A DNA stretch of 64,000 nucleotides. It comes from Parvibaculum sedimenti (GTDB lineage: Bacteria > Pseudomonadota > Alphaproteobacteria > Parvibaculales > Parvibaculaceae). Below are positions 1 to 8,789 of the stretch, in pieces (position 1 is the first letter of the stretch; each line of letters begins with the position of its first letter). The stretch covers positions 186,001 through 250,000 of the forward strand of contig NZ_WESC01000001.1 of the NCBI RefSeq assembly GCF_009184905.1, written 5' to 3'. Position numbers and translations under genes: made by a program. The notes under the pieces are model-generated. The model ran no database searches, had not been told where the DNA came from, and was given only the letters and a program-made list of their open reading frames with translations.

Positions 1-400
1 GCGCTCGCTGCGCCAGCGCCAAGACGCAAAAAATCTCTCCGATGAAGGTCGGGACGTTGGCGGATTGCACGATCGCGCATGGTCGGTCTCGCAGGAAATG
101 AAATTGCGAGCACCTGATAACACCCGCGTGACGACAAATCCGTGACGGTTGCAGTCTGATTCGCGCGCAAACGAAATTCCCATGCATCTGGATTTCTTGC
201 GATGAGAGATGACCGCTAACCCCGGCGCATAGGCGGGATGGAAAGTAGTTTGAGGTTGTGCCTTTTCTGTTTGGTTGATCAAAAATCGTTTGCAGTCACG
301 GATCAGTCACGCCCGAGAAGCAGATTTGTCATTGAGCATTGGTAACCAAACTCCCCATTGATGCGCTGAGTAAGTTGGCGCGAGTAACATTGGGGGTTCC
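1..400. other. Non-coding region upstream of TonB receptor gene
   Basis: No convincing gene is seen in these 400 bases. Two regulatory candidates stand out: a direct repeat at 293-310 that matches Pho-box architecture, and a small palindrome TTGGTAACCAA at 339-349 between it and the start codon. Either could control the receptor gene that follows. Confidence 0.5.
293..310 (+). promoter_or_regulatory. Candidate Pho box (PhoB site)
   Basis: Two copies of CAGTCAC are separated by exactly four bases (GGAT). This is the 7-4-7 direct-repeat layout of PhoB sites, whose consensus half-site is CTGTCAT or CTGTCAC. It lies about 90 bases before the receptor start. The downstream PhoD-type phosphatase gene gives phosphate-related context. 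Only one box unit is visible and no -10 was assigned. Confidence 0.4.
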
Positions 401-2725
401 ATGTTGAGAAACCGTCTATTGCTGGGCGTGGCGTTCGCCGCGCTCTGCACCACCTCGTTTGCCTTCGCGCAGGACACGACTGAGGTGACGAAGAAAAAGA
501 GCGAGAAAGAGCTGGCCGCTGAGGCCGCGGTGGCGCAGCCCGAAGAAATCGTCGTCTACGGCAAGGGCGAAGCGCGTCAGGTCCAGACTGTCAGTCAGGA
601 CGACATCGCGCTTGCGGCGCCGGGCACCAGCCCGCTTAAGGTCGTCGCGAAGCTTCCGAGCGTCAACTTCCAGTCCGCCGATCCGTTCGGTTCGTACGAG
701 TGGTCGACGCGAATCACGGTTCGTGGCTTCAACCAGAACCAGCTCGGCTTCACTCTCGACGACGTGCCGCTCGGCGACATGTCCTATGCGAACAACAACG
801 GCCTTCACATCAGCCGCGCCATTTCGTCGGAGAATATCGGTTCGATCGAACTCGCGCAGGGCGCCGGCGCGCTCGGCACCGCGTCGACGTCCAACCTTGG
901 CGGTACGCTGCAGTTCAAATCGAGCGACCCGAAAGACGAATTGGGTGTTCTCGTTTCGGGCACCTATGGCAGCAACAACACGAACCACGAATTCATGCGC
1001 GTCGATACCGGTCTGCTGCCCGGTGGCGGCAAGGCCTTTATCAGCTACGGTCGTCAATATGCCGACAAGTGGAAGGGCGACGGCGTCCAGCGTCAGGACC
1101 AGGTCAACTCGAAATTCATCCAGCCCTTCGGCGAGGATTTCAAGCTGACCGGCTTCCTGAATTATTCCAACCGCCGCGAAAATGACTACCAGGACCAGTC
1201 TTTCGAAGCGCTTGGCCGTCTCGGGTGGAATAACGACAATATCAGCGACAATTGGGGCACTGCGGTCCAGCTCGCGGAGGTCTACCAGAACCTCGTCGCC
1301 CTTTCCAACAGCGATCCGCTTCCCTGGCCGAGTGCGGGGACCAGCTTTCCTGCGCCCTACACGAGCCCGTGGGACGCATACTACAATGCGTCCGGCCTTC
1401 GTAAGGATACGCTTGGCGGTCTGACGGCCGATTGGGACATCACCAGCAACGTGCATCTCAAGGTCACCGGTTACGGACATCACAACGAGGGGCAGGGCCT
1501 CTGGTGGACGCCCGCCGTTCCGACGCCGGGCGGCGCGCCGATCTCGGTCCGCACGACCGAATACAACATCAACCGCGGCGGAGTTGTTTCTTCGCTGAGC
1601 TGGAAGCTCGACACGCATGAGATCGAGGGCGGCCTCTGGTACGAGCACAACGACTTCAACAACGCGCGCCGGTTCTATGGCCTGAATGTCGATGGTACGA
1701 ACCGCGACAGCCTGAGCTTCCAGTCCGACCCGTTCTATACGCAGTGGGAATCGGACTATACGACGAAGACCCGCGTCTTCCACCTGCAGGACACGTGGCA
1801 GATCATCGACCCGTTGAAGGTCAATTTCGGCTTCAAGTCGATGAAGGTCGATATTGCAGGCAAGCCGGTCGTCTACTATCCGGCCAGCGTTTCCAGAGGC
1901 GAACTCACCACCGACAAGAAGTTCCTGCCGCAGGCCGGTGTGAACTATACCTTGAACGACTGGAGTGAAGTGTTCGCGGACTACACGAAGAATGCGCGCG
2001 CCTTTAACTCCGGCAATTTCGGCGTAAGCCAGACGGCGTTCGACGCGACCAAGGACACGCTGCAGCCGGAAACTTCAGATACCTATGAGCTTGGCTATCG
2101 CTTCCACGTACCCAAGTTCGAAGGCGTGCTCGCGCTCTATCATGTGAAGTTCAAGAATCGCCTTCTGTCCGTTCAGGTCGGAAGCCCGATCCTCGGATAT
2201 GCCTCTGGTATCCAGAATGTCGGCGGCGTAACGTCGAACGGCTTTGAAGCTGCCGGTACCTGGCACTTCATCGAGAACTGGTCGCTGTTCGGTTCTTATG
2301 CCTATAACGACTCGACCTATGATGGCGATGTCGTCGACGCGCTCAACAACATTACCCACACGGCGGGCAAGACCACGGTCGACACGCCGAAGCACCTCCT
2401 CAAGGCTCAGCTGGGCTATGACGACGATACCGTCTTCGGCAGCCTCGGCATGTCCTACATGAGCGAGCGCTACTACACCTACACGAACGACATCACCGTT
2501 CCGAGCCAGACGGTGTTCGACGCGACGCTCGGTTACCGCTTCCACGGTAGCGATCTCGCCGAAGGCGCTTCGATCCAGCTCAATGCGACCAATATCTTCG
2601 ACAAGAAGTATATCTCGACGATCGGTTCGGGCGGCTTTGCCAACTCGGATCCGAGCGGCACGATGCAGACGCTTCTGCCGGGCGCGCCGCGTCAGGTCTT
2701 CGTCACGCTGACGAAGCAGTTCTGA
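401..2725 (+). CDS. TonB-dependent outer-membrane receptor
   Basis: The 774-residue product is an outer-membrane TonB-dependent receptor. It has a signal peptide (residues 1 to about 23, ending AFA), a TonB-box-like EEIVVYG near residue 48, a plug domain at about 55-170 (TRITVRGFNQNQ, LDDVPLG, IELAQGAGALGT), and a beta-barrel to the end, closing with the terminal Phe typical of outer-membrane proteins. The ATG follows a GGGGG ribosome site. Substrate is unknown. The candidate Pho box upstream and the convergent PhoD-like phosphatase suggest a phosphorus compound, which is inference only. Motive force would come from the tonB-exbB-exbD genes about 2 kb downstream. Confidence 0.9.
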   Translation: MLRNRLLLGVAFAALCTTSFAFAQDTTEVTKKKSEKELAAEAAVAQPEEIVVYGKGEARQVQTVSQDDIALAAPGTSPLKVVAKLPSVNFQSADPFGSYEWSTRITVRGFNQNQLGFTLDDVPLGDMSYANNNGLHISRAISSENIGSIELAQGAGALGTASTSNLGGTLQFKSSDPKDELGVLVSGTYGSNNTNHEFMRVDTGLLPGGGKAFISYGRQYADKWKGDGVQRQDQVNSKFIQPFGEDFKLTGFLNYSNRRENDYQDQSFEALGRLGWNNDNISDNWGTAVQLAEVYQNLVALSNSDPLPWPSAGTSFPAPYTSPWDAYYNASGLRKDTLGGLTADWDITSNVHLKVTGYGHHNEGQGLWWTPAVPTPGGAPISVRTTEYNINRGGVVSSLSWKLDTHEIEGGLWYEHNDFNNARRFYGLNVDGTNRDSLSFQSDPFYTQWESDYTTKTRVFHLQDTWQIIDPLKVNFGFKSMKVDIAGKPVVYYPASVSRGELTTDKKFLPQAGVNYTLNDWSEVFADYTKNARAFNSGNFGVSQTAFDATKDTLQPETSDTYELGYRFHVPKFEGVLALYHVKFKNRLLSVQVGSPILGYASGIQNVGGVTSNGFEAAGTWHFIENWSLFGSYAYNDSTYDGDVVDALNNITHTAGKTTVDTPKHLLKAQLGYDDDTVFGSLGMSYMSERYYTYTNDITVPSQTVFDATLGYRFHGSDLAEGASIQLNATNIFDKKYISTIGSGGFANSDPSGTMQTLLPGAPRQVFVTLTKQF

Positions 2726-2774
2726 TCCGGCCATGCCGCGGCGTTCAACGCGCCGCGGCATTCGCCCGCCAACA

Positions 2775-2810
2775 AAAAAGGCGTCGCCAACGGCGACGCC
2801 TTTTCTTTTT
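2775..2810. terminator. Bidirectional rho-independent terminator
   Basis: A 9-bp stem GGCGTCGCC / GGCGACGCC at 2780-2800 with an AAC loop is flanked by an A-run on the left and a T-run (TTTTCTTTTT) on the right. It can therefore end both the receptor gene and the convergent phosphatase gene. Confidence 0.85.
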
Positions 2811-2824
2811 CTGCCGCGGGAGAC

Positions 2825-4618
2825 TTAGATCTTCTCGATCTTGCTCGGCGCGAAACCGGCGACCGGGGTCACGCGGAAATTGGCGAGCGGCGTGGCCTTG
2901 TAAGGCTTCGTCATGATTTCGACGGAGACATATTCCGCTTTCGCTTCCTCGCGCGTCAGCGTCAGCAGGATGTAGCCCTTGTCGCGCTGGCTGCAGAACA
3001 GCACTTCCTTGTTCTGCTCCATGAAGGCTCGTCCGAATTCGAGTCCGGGGAGATAGTCTTCTTCCGCCGGGCTCGTGATCGAGCTGGTGCCGAACTCGGC
3101 GGCGACATATGTGCCGCTCGCATCGTGAAGTTCGTTCGTCCAGAAGGCATGACTGTCGCCGGAAAGGACGATGGCGTTTCCGCCGGCGGCCTTGATCGCG
3201 TCGTAGACGCGTTCGCGTGCCGCCGGATAGCCGTCCCAACCATCAAGGTCATAGGGCACGTCATAGGTGTAGAGATCGACATATTCCTGCGCCTTGGGAC
3301 GGAAGGCCGCGGGCAGCGCGTCGAGAACCTTGGCGACTGCCTCGGCGCCCATGGTCTTGACCAGATTGGGCGCAACGGTGCGCGCCATCACCACCTGATT
3401 GCCGAGGACCTGCCATGTCCGTCCAGCGGCGGTGGAAGCCGCAAGCGTCTGGGCGAGCCATTGTTCCTGGCGTACGCCCATCATTTGCCGCTCCGGATTG
3501 GCGAGGACGGTCTGGAGTGCCTCGGGATCGGGACCGACGACATAGGGCGCGGGCGCCTTGCCGCCGCCACCGACGGCCTTCAGCACCTTGGCGATGATAT
3601 CTTTTTCGGTGACGCGTTTGCGTGTCGAGGGTGTATCGCCTTCATAGACGGCGAGAGGAATGTCGCCGGCGCGGCCATATTCGAGCTGATAGGAGCGGGC
3701 GACGAGCCGGGTCTCGACCATGATGAGATCGGCAAGATCGCCGAAGCGGAAAGAGCGATTGATCGCTTCGAAGGCGTGGCCGGGTTCCGGTTCACGGATC
3801 GGCATCCATTCATAGTAAGCCTTCAGCGCCGCGCCCTCACGGGCCAGCCACGGGCCTTCCGCCTTCGGCTGGTGGTTCTGCGCGCCGCCGACCCAGCTGT
3901 CATTCGCGATCTCATGATCGTCCCAGACGCAGATCCATGGGCACCGTGCATGGGCAGCCTGGAGGTCCTTGTCGCGCTTGTAGAGCGCATGGCGCATCCG
4001 GTAATCGGCGAGCGTCACCATTTCATGCGGCGGCTCGGGAATGCGCCCCAGCTTGCGCCCGTTCTGCATGCCGTAGTCATCCTCGCCCGCGCCATATTCG
4101 TAAATGTAGTCGCCGAGCGCGACCACCGCATCAACGCGGTCGCGTTGAGCGATATGGTCATAGGCGTTGAAATAGCCATTGGGATAGAGCGAGCAGGTGA
4201 CGAAGGCCAGGACGACATCCTTCACGCTGCCCTGCGGCAGGGTCCGCGCTCGTCCGGCCGGCGAGACGGTCTTTCCGCACTGAAAGCGATAATAATAGTC
4301 ATGGCCCGGTGCGAGGCCGGCGACATCGACCTTCACCGTAAAGTCACGTCCGGCATTCGTGTGAAAGACGCCTTGCGTTACGAGTTCCTTGAAATGAGCG
4401 TCCTTGGCGACGACCCATTTCACCGGAATGCCGTCGGCTTGTGACGCAGGCGTAATGCGGGTCCAGAGTATGACGCGGTCCTGCAATGGATCGCCGCTGG
4501 CCACGCCGTGATCGAAACTCGCCTGTCCGTGAAAGACAGCTTCCTTGGCGAAGGCGACGGAAGGCGCGGTGGTTCCCAATGCCAATAGCGCCAGCGCGCG
4601 ACGACGATCGATCTGCAT
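2825..4618 (-). CDS. Alkaline phosphatase D (PhoD) family protein
   Basis: The 597-residue product is a PhoD-type metallophosphoesterase, probably periplasmic or secreted, hydrolysing phosphomonoesters or diesters. The chosen ATG at 4618 follows a GGAG site and gives MQIDRRRALALLALGTT, a Tat-like signal. Visible family motifs are GDYIYEYG, WDDHEIANDSW and SGDSHAFW, which supply metal ligands and catalytic residues; the N-terminal PhoD domain (FDHGVASGDP, VILWTRI) precedes them. A longer start (to 4783) exists but would bury the signal peptide. It converges on the TonB receptor gene and may process its substrate. No clear Pho box was found in its own upstream region. Confidence 0.9.
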   Translation of the reverse strand: MQIDRRRALALLALGTTAPSVAFAKEAVFHGQASFDHGVASGDPLQDRVILWTRITPASQADGIPVKWVVAKDAHFKELVTQGVFHTNAGRDFTVKVDVAGLAPGHDYYYRFQCGKTVSPAGRARTLPQGSVKDVVLAFVTCSLYPNGYFNAYDHIAQRDRVDAVVALGDYIYEYGAGEDDYGMQNGRKLGRIPEPPHEMVTLADYRMRHALYKRDKDLQAAHARCPWICVWDDHEIANDSWVGGAQNHQPKAEGPWLAREGAALKAYYEWMPIREPEPGHAFEAINRSFRFGDLADLIMVETRLVARSYQLEYGRAGDIPLAVYEGDTPSTRKRVTEKDIIAKVLKAVGGGGKAPAPYVVGPDPEALQTVLANPERQMMGVRQEQWLAQTLAASTAAGRTWQVLGNQVVMARTVAPNLVKTMGAEAVAKVLDALPAAFRPKAQEYVDLYTYDVPYDLDGWDGYPAARERVYDAIKAAGGNAIVLSGDSHAFWTNELHDASGTYVAAEFGTSSITSPAEEDYLPGLEFGRAFMEQNKEVLFCSQRDKGYILLTLTREEAKAEYVSVEIMTKPYKATPLANFRVTPVAGFAPSKIEKI

Positions 4619-4879
4619 GAATGAACTCCGGTGAGAAAACATCTTTAAAGACGAGACAGGCGCATCAGGCGCCGGTTCCGCTTCGAATAGTCCTCTGCGA
4701 TGAAGTTCGCGTGACATCGACCGTGCGAGCATCACGCGAGCAAGAGATTCAAACCAATGAAAAATATTTCTGCACAGCCGCATTCGTTGTCACGCAAGCG
4801 ACGCATGGTTCGGATAGGGAAGGCGCGCGGCTGTGAAAGACGACCGCGCTGGAAATGACCAAGAAACAGTATTGGTGGA

Positions 4880-5500
4880 ATGTCGTATTTCGAAGAGCGG
4901 AAAGGGTCCGGGCGTCTTGTCGGTTTCTCCGCCGTCGCATTGCTACATGTCGCGTTGATCTGGGCGCTGGCGAACGGATTGGGCGCGAAGGTCGTCGAAG
5001 CGGTGCAGGGCCCGATTATGGCCAAGATCATCGACACGCCGCCTGCGAAGCAGGACGAGCCGCCGCCGCCCCCGCCTCCGGCGCTGGACAAGCCGCCGCC
5101 GCCCTTCGTGCCGGCGCCTGAAATCCATATCAACTTGCCGCCGCCTGCGACGCCATCCAAGGCGATCACGGCGGTGCAGTCGAAAGTGGCCGCGCCGACG
5201 CAACCTGCCATGCCGGATACAGCTCCGCGCAGCGATCCGCAGCATCCCAATCGCCAGCCGCCCTATCCAGCTTCGTCGCGGCGCATGGGAGAGCAGGGAA
5301 GAGTGGTTCTTCTTCTCTATGTGAAAGCGGATGGCAGTGTGCAGGAAGCCAGAGTCGACCAGTCGAGCGGCTTTGCGAAGCTCGACAAGGCAGCTGTCGA
5401 CGAGGCGCTCAAGTCATGGCGTTTCCTGCCGGCAATGCATGGTGGCGTTGCCGTTCCGAGCTGGCATCGCGTCGCAGTGGCTTTCCGCCTGACGACCTGA
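4880..5500 (+). CDS. tonB: Energy transducer TonB
   Basis: The 206-residue product is a TonB protein that couples inner-membrane proton motive force to outer-membrane receptors. It has one N-terminal membrane anchor (about 14-34), a proline-rich periplasmic spacer (PPPPPPPALDKPPPP) and a C-terminal TonB domain with PPYPASSRRMGEQGRVVLLLYV and SWRFLPA. It is first in an operon with exbB, two exbD genes and a TPR gene. It is divergent from the phosphatase gene. A short stem-loop at 5512-5530 separates it from exbB but has no T-run. Confidence 0.92.
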   Translation: MSYFEERKGSGRLVGFSAVALLHVALIWALANGLGAKVVEAVQGPIMAKIIDTPPAKQDEPPPPPPPALDKPPPPFVPAPEIHINLPPPATPSKAITAVQSKVAAPTQPAMPDTAPRSDPQHPNRQPPYPASSRRMGEQGRVVLLLYVKADGSVQEARVDQSSGFAKLDKAAVDEALKSWRFLPAMHGGVAVPSWHRVAVAFRLTT

Positions 5501-5593
5501 TCCGATTTTTTCCGAGGGGCGTTCCCTCGGCCGTCTGTAGTTGCGGCGGGCAACGCGCCGCATGTGCTGAGCATCCAATTTGGGGAACGACCC

Positions 5594-6541
5594 ATGAATA
5601 TCCGAGTTCTTTCGCGCCCGATCGACGCGCATCCTGTCTTGTCGTCGAGGAAAATCGGAATGAAGGCTTTCGTACTTGCCTCCGCTTGCGTCCTCGCGAT
5701 GTCGGGCTCCTTCGCTCCGGCGCCGGCACGCGCAGCCGAAGATGCGGCTCCGGCCGCGCTCTCGGCGCCTGCTGCCGATGCGGCGACATCTGCATCCGTG
5801 GCCGCGCCCGATACAGCGCCCGCCGCGGAAGGCGGTGCGTCGGCGCCGGCAGCCGAAGGTCCGTTGACGCAGAGCGCAACGGCGCCCGAGGCGAACCCTT
5901 ACGGTCTTTCGGCGCTGTGGGGGCAGGGTGATCTCGTGGCGAGAACGACCCTGGCTATCCTCGCTCTGATGTCGTTCGGAAGCTGGTACATCCTCATCAC
6001 CAAACTCTTCGAACAGCGCGCCTTCTTCTCCTCCGGCAATGCGGCGCGCAAGCGGTTCGCGCAGGTCGCCGGTCTCAAGGAAGGAACGGAGGGTCTGGCA
6101 AAGTCGTCGGCCTTCCGCGCTGTCGCGGAAGAAGGCATCGCCGCTGTCGAGCGGCATTCCCGCGGGTTGGCCAGCGAGGTGAGTCTCGTCGATTGGACGG
6201 GACAGGCCCTCAACCGCGCGATCGACAGCATCGCTTCGAAGCTCCAGGGCGGGCTTGCCTTCCTCGCAACTGTCGGCTCGACGGCCCCTTTCATCGGCCT
6301 CTTCGGAACCGTCTGGGGCATCTATCACGCGCTGATCGCGATCGGTGTGGCTGGTCAGGCCTCGATCGACAAGGTCGCAGGTCCCGTGGGTGAAGCGCTC
6401 ATCATGACGGCAATCGGTCTCGCCGTCGCCGTTCCGGCTGTGCTTGGTTACAACATCCTCATCCGCCGTAACAAGGCGGCGCTGGAGCAGGCGCGGCGTT
6501 TCGCGATCGAGGTCGAGGCGCGCATTCTGACGAGGGCCTGA
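5594..6541 (+). CDS. exbB: ExbB/TolQ/MotA proton channel protein with signal peptide
   Basis: This is the ExbB subunit of the TonB energising complex. The C-terminal two thirds holds three membrane segments typical of ExbB/TolQ: ARTTLAILALMSFGSWYILI, then FLATVGSTAPFIGLFGTVWG, then MTAIGLAVAVPAVLGYNIL. The N-terminus has a secretion signal (KAFVLASACVLAMSG) and an Ala/Pro-rich periplasmic stretch, as in long ExbB variants. I chose ATG 5594, which follows GGGGA. ATG 5660, after GAGG, starts exactly at the signal peptide and is equally possible. Operon partners are tonB and two exbD genes. Confidence 0.9.
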   Translation: MNIRVLSRPIDAHPVLSSRKIGMKAFVLASACVLAMSGSFAPAPARAAEDAAPAALSAPAADAATSASVAAPDTAPAAEGGASAPAAEGPLTQSATAPEANPYGLSALWGQGDLVARTTLAILALMSFGSWYILITKLFEQRAFFSSGNAARKRFAQVAGLKEGTEGLAKSSAFRAVAEEGIAAVERHSRGLASEVSLVDWTGQALNRAIDSIASKLQGGLAFLATVGSTAPFIGLFGTVWGIYHALIAIGVAGQASIDKVAGPVGEALIMTAIGLAVAVPAVLGYNILIRRNKAALEQARRFAIEVEARILTRA

Positions 6542-6550
6542 GGGCGACGA

Positions 6551-6577
6551 GGCGCGGGAGCCCATCCCGCGCCTTTT
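6551..6577 (+). terminator. Intra-operon stem-loop between exbB and exbD
   Basis: A perfect 9-bp stem GGCGCGGGA / TCCCGCGCC with a 5-base loop is followed by TTTT. It looks like a weak intrinsic terminator or mRNA-stabilising hairpin ten bases after the exbB stop. It would lower exbD expression relative to exbB. Confidence 0.5.
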
Positions 6578-6609
6578 GCGTTGCGGATGTCGAGTGAGGA
6601 GTTGTCCAG

Positions 6610-7047
6610 ATGGCGATGAATATAGGCTCGTCCGACGCCGAGGATGAGGTGATGTCGGCGATCAACACGACGCCGCTTGTCGACGTGATGCTGGTCCTGC
6701 TGATCATCTTCCTGATCACCATTCCCGTCGCAATCCAGACGGCGCCGGTTTCGCTGCCCAAGGCGAATAGCCAGGCCAATGTGACCAAGCCGGAAAATAT
6801 CACGATCGCGGTCGATGCGGACGGCAACTATTACTGGAATGCGAGCCGTCTGCCGGACAAGGCGGTCCTTCTGGAGAAGCTCAAGGCCGTGGCCGTGAAA
6901 GAGCCGCAGCCCGAGATTCAGGTGCGTGGCGACAAGGAAGCGCGCTTTGAATTCCTTGGTACATTGATCGTCGACTGTCAGCGCGCGGGCATCCTGAAAG
7001 TGGGCTTTATCACCGAGCCGGATCGCGGCCAGCAGGGGACGATGTAA
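6610..7047 (+). CDS. exbD: ExbD/TolR family biopolymer transport protein (first copy)
   Basis: The 145-residue product is an ExbD subunit with one N-terminal membrane helix containing the proton-relay aspartate (INTTPLVDVMLVLLIIFLIT) and a periplasmic domain. It works with ExbB to drive TonB. Two bases separate it from a second, diverged exbD copy, an arrangement found in several TonB systems of alpha- and gammaproteobacteria where one ExbD can be receptor-specific. The start is preceded by GAGGAGTTGTCCAG, a good ribosome site. Confidence 0.92.
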   Translation: MAMNIGSSDAEDEVMSAINTTPLVDVMLVLLIIFLITIPVAIQTAPVSLPKANSQANVTKPENITIAVDADGNYYWNASRLPDKAVLLEKLKAVAVKEPQPEIQVRGDKEARFEFLGTLIVDCQRAGILKVGFITEPDRGQQGTM

Positions 7048-7049
7048 TC

Positions 7050-7475
7050 ATGGCGATGAACATTGGCGGTGGCAGCGACGACGACGTGATGATGGAGATC
7101 AACACGACACCGTTGATCGACGTGATGCTCGTTCTGCTCGTGATGCTCATCATCACGATTCCGCTTCAAACGCAGGCCGTGAAGCTCGACATGCCACAAA
7201 ACCTGAATGCGCCGCCGCCCGTGGTGGAGCCGCAGGTCGTCGATCTTGAGGTCGACTTCGACGGCACAGTGTTCTGGAACGGGATCGCGGTCCCGAATAC
7301 GGGGCAGCTCGACGAGTATCTCAAGGCCGCCGCCGCTCAGGATCCCCAGCCGGAAATCCATCTGAAGCCCAACCGGTTGGTCAAATACGACTATGTGGCA
7401 AAGGTGCTTGCTGCCGCGCAGCGGCTCGGCGTCGACCACATCGGCTTTGTCGGCAACGAACAGTATATGGATTGA
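7050..7475 (+). CDS. exbD: ExbD/TolR family biopolymer transport protein (second copy)
   Basis: A second ExbD paralogue of 141 residues, two bases after the first. It has the same layout: one membrane helix with the conserved Asp (INTTPLIDVMLVLLVMLIIT) and a periplasmic domain. It shares the MAMNIG N-terminus with the first copy but diverges elsewhere, which points to an old tandem duplication. A mixed ExbD dimer with the first copy is plausible. Confidence 0.92.
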   Translation: MAMNIGGGSDDDVMMEINTTPLIDVMLVLLVMLIITIPLQTQAVKLDMPQNLNAPPPVVEPQVVDLEVDFDGTVFWNGIAVPNTGQLDEYLKAAAAQDPQPEIHLKPNRLVKYDYVAKVLAAAQRLGVDHIGFVGNEQYMD

Positions 7476-7505
7476 GACGGCGCGTGTGAGACAGGAGAGA
7501 ATCTG

Positions 7506-8750
7506 ATGCGGGAGTTCAGGATGAAGAACCAGCTTGGTACCGCACTGTTTGTGTACACGTTGGTAGCCGCCACGGCGCTGTCGCCTCTCTCGTCGTCGAT
7601 GGGTATTTTCGGCGCGACCACCGCGCTGGCTGCCGAGCAGGCCATTGGCGCCGCTGTGGGCAAGCCCCTGAAAGAGGCTCAGGATCTTGCAGGCGCGGGC
7701 AAGTATCAGGCAGCCTTGAAGAAGGTGCAGGAGGCGGGCGGCATTTCCGGCAAGACCGCCTATGAGAGCTTTGTCGTTGACGATTTCCTGCTCTTCCTCA
7801 ATGTGAACCTCAAGGATTATGCCGCCGCCGCGGCAGCCGGCGAGGCTGCGCTTGCAACCGGAGAGGTGCCTGCGAATGATCGTCCGCAGCGGCTGAAGAC
7901 GCTGGCGCAGCTCAACTATTCGGTGAAGAATTACGGAAAGGCTGTCGCCTTCGCGCAGGCCTTTCAGAAGGAAGCGGGTACTGATCCCGAACTCCGCAAG
8001 CTCGTCGTTCAGTCACTCTATCTGCAGGGCGATTATGTAAAAGCTCAGGCCGAAGCGAAGTCGCTCGTTGCGACGGCGAAGGCCGCAGGCGGGAAGCCTG
8101 ACGAAACGGTCCTGCAGCTCTGGCTTTCTTCAGCATTCAAGAAGAGCGACAAGAGCGGGCAGCGTGAGGCGTTGACGGAACTGCTGGCCTTCTATCCCAA
8201 GCCCGCCTATTTCGGCGATCTCCTCAATCTCGTCGCTGCCGACCTTGGTCGCTCCAACCGTATGAGCCTGGAAATTTTCCGACTGAAGCTTGCTGCGGGA
8301 ATGTTGAAGAGCGCCGACGACTATATGGAGATGGCGCAGCTCGCGATTCAGCTTGGCCTACCCGGCGAAGCCGAAAGCATCATGAACAAGGGATTCGCCG
8401 GTGGCGTGTTCGGCGGCCAGAACAAGGGCCGCGAGCAACGGCTTCTGGCAATGGCGAAAAGCCAGGCGGCGCAGGACGAGCCGACGCTCGGCGCAAATGC
8501 TGGAACGCCCGACGCCAAGGCGGCGCTTGGCGAAGCCTATGCGTCCTATGGCAAGACCGACAAGGCCATCGCGCTATACAAGGATGCGCTCGCTTCGAAC
8601 TTTGCGGGAGGAGCCCTCGCGCGCCTCCATCTCGGTCAGGCAATCCTCGCCGAGGGCGATCATGCGTCCGCTCGAAAGATTTTTGATGGCATAACGGACG
8701 CGAAAATTGCTCCACTTGCTAGCATCTGGGCCCTTGTCGCGAAGGGATGA
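7506..8750 (+). CDS. Periplasmic tetratricopeptide-repeat protein of the TonB operon
   Basis: A 414-residue exported helical-repeat protein. The N-terminus is a signal peptide (LGTALFVYTLVAATALSPL, cleavage near ALA-AEQ). The rest is alanine-rich with TPR-like segments, e.g. VGKPLKEAQDLAGAGKYQAA, LKDYAAAAAAGEAALATGE, and AKAALGEAYASYGKTDKAIALYKDAL. It begins 30 bases after exbD2 behind AGGAGA and closes the operon. TPR genes often accompany tonB-exbBDD operons; a scaffolding role with the TonB complex in the periplasm is inference. No catalytic motif is seen. Confidence 0.8.
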   Translation: MREFRMKNQLGTALFVYTLVAATALSPLSSSMGIFGATTALAAEQAIGAAVGKPLKEAQDLAGAGKYQAALKKVQEAGGISGKTAYESFVVDDFLLFLNVNLKDYAAAAAAGEAALATGEVPANDRPQRLKTLAQLNYSVKNYGKAVAFAQAFQKEAGTDPELRKLVVQSLYLQGDYVKAQAEAKSLVATAKAAGGKPDETVLQLWLSSAFKKSDKSGQREALTELLAFYPKPAYFGDLLNLVAADLGRSNRMSLEIFRLKLAAGMLKSADDYMEMAQLAIQLGLPGEAESIMNKGFAGGVFGGQNKGREQRLLAMAKSQAAQDEPTLGANAGTPDAKAALGEAYASYGKTDKAIALYKDALASNFAGGALARLHLGQAILAEGDHASARKIFDGITDAKIAPLASIWALVAKG

Positions 8751-8789
8751 TGGATGTCTCTCGTGCATCGCGTAAAAGCCGTATACGAA

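Noticed and set aside
416-1783. 455-residue minus-strand open frame over the TonB receptor
   Set aside because: Shadow of the receptor gene; no ribosome site and no family-like sequence.
5512-5530. Stem-loop CCGAGGG/CCCTCGG as terminator between tonB and exbB
   Set aside because: The T-run lies before the stem, not after it, on the plus strand, and on the minus strand the tail would be A-rich.
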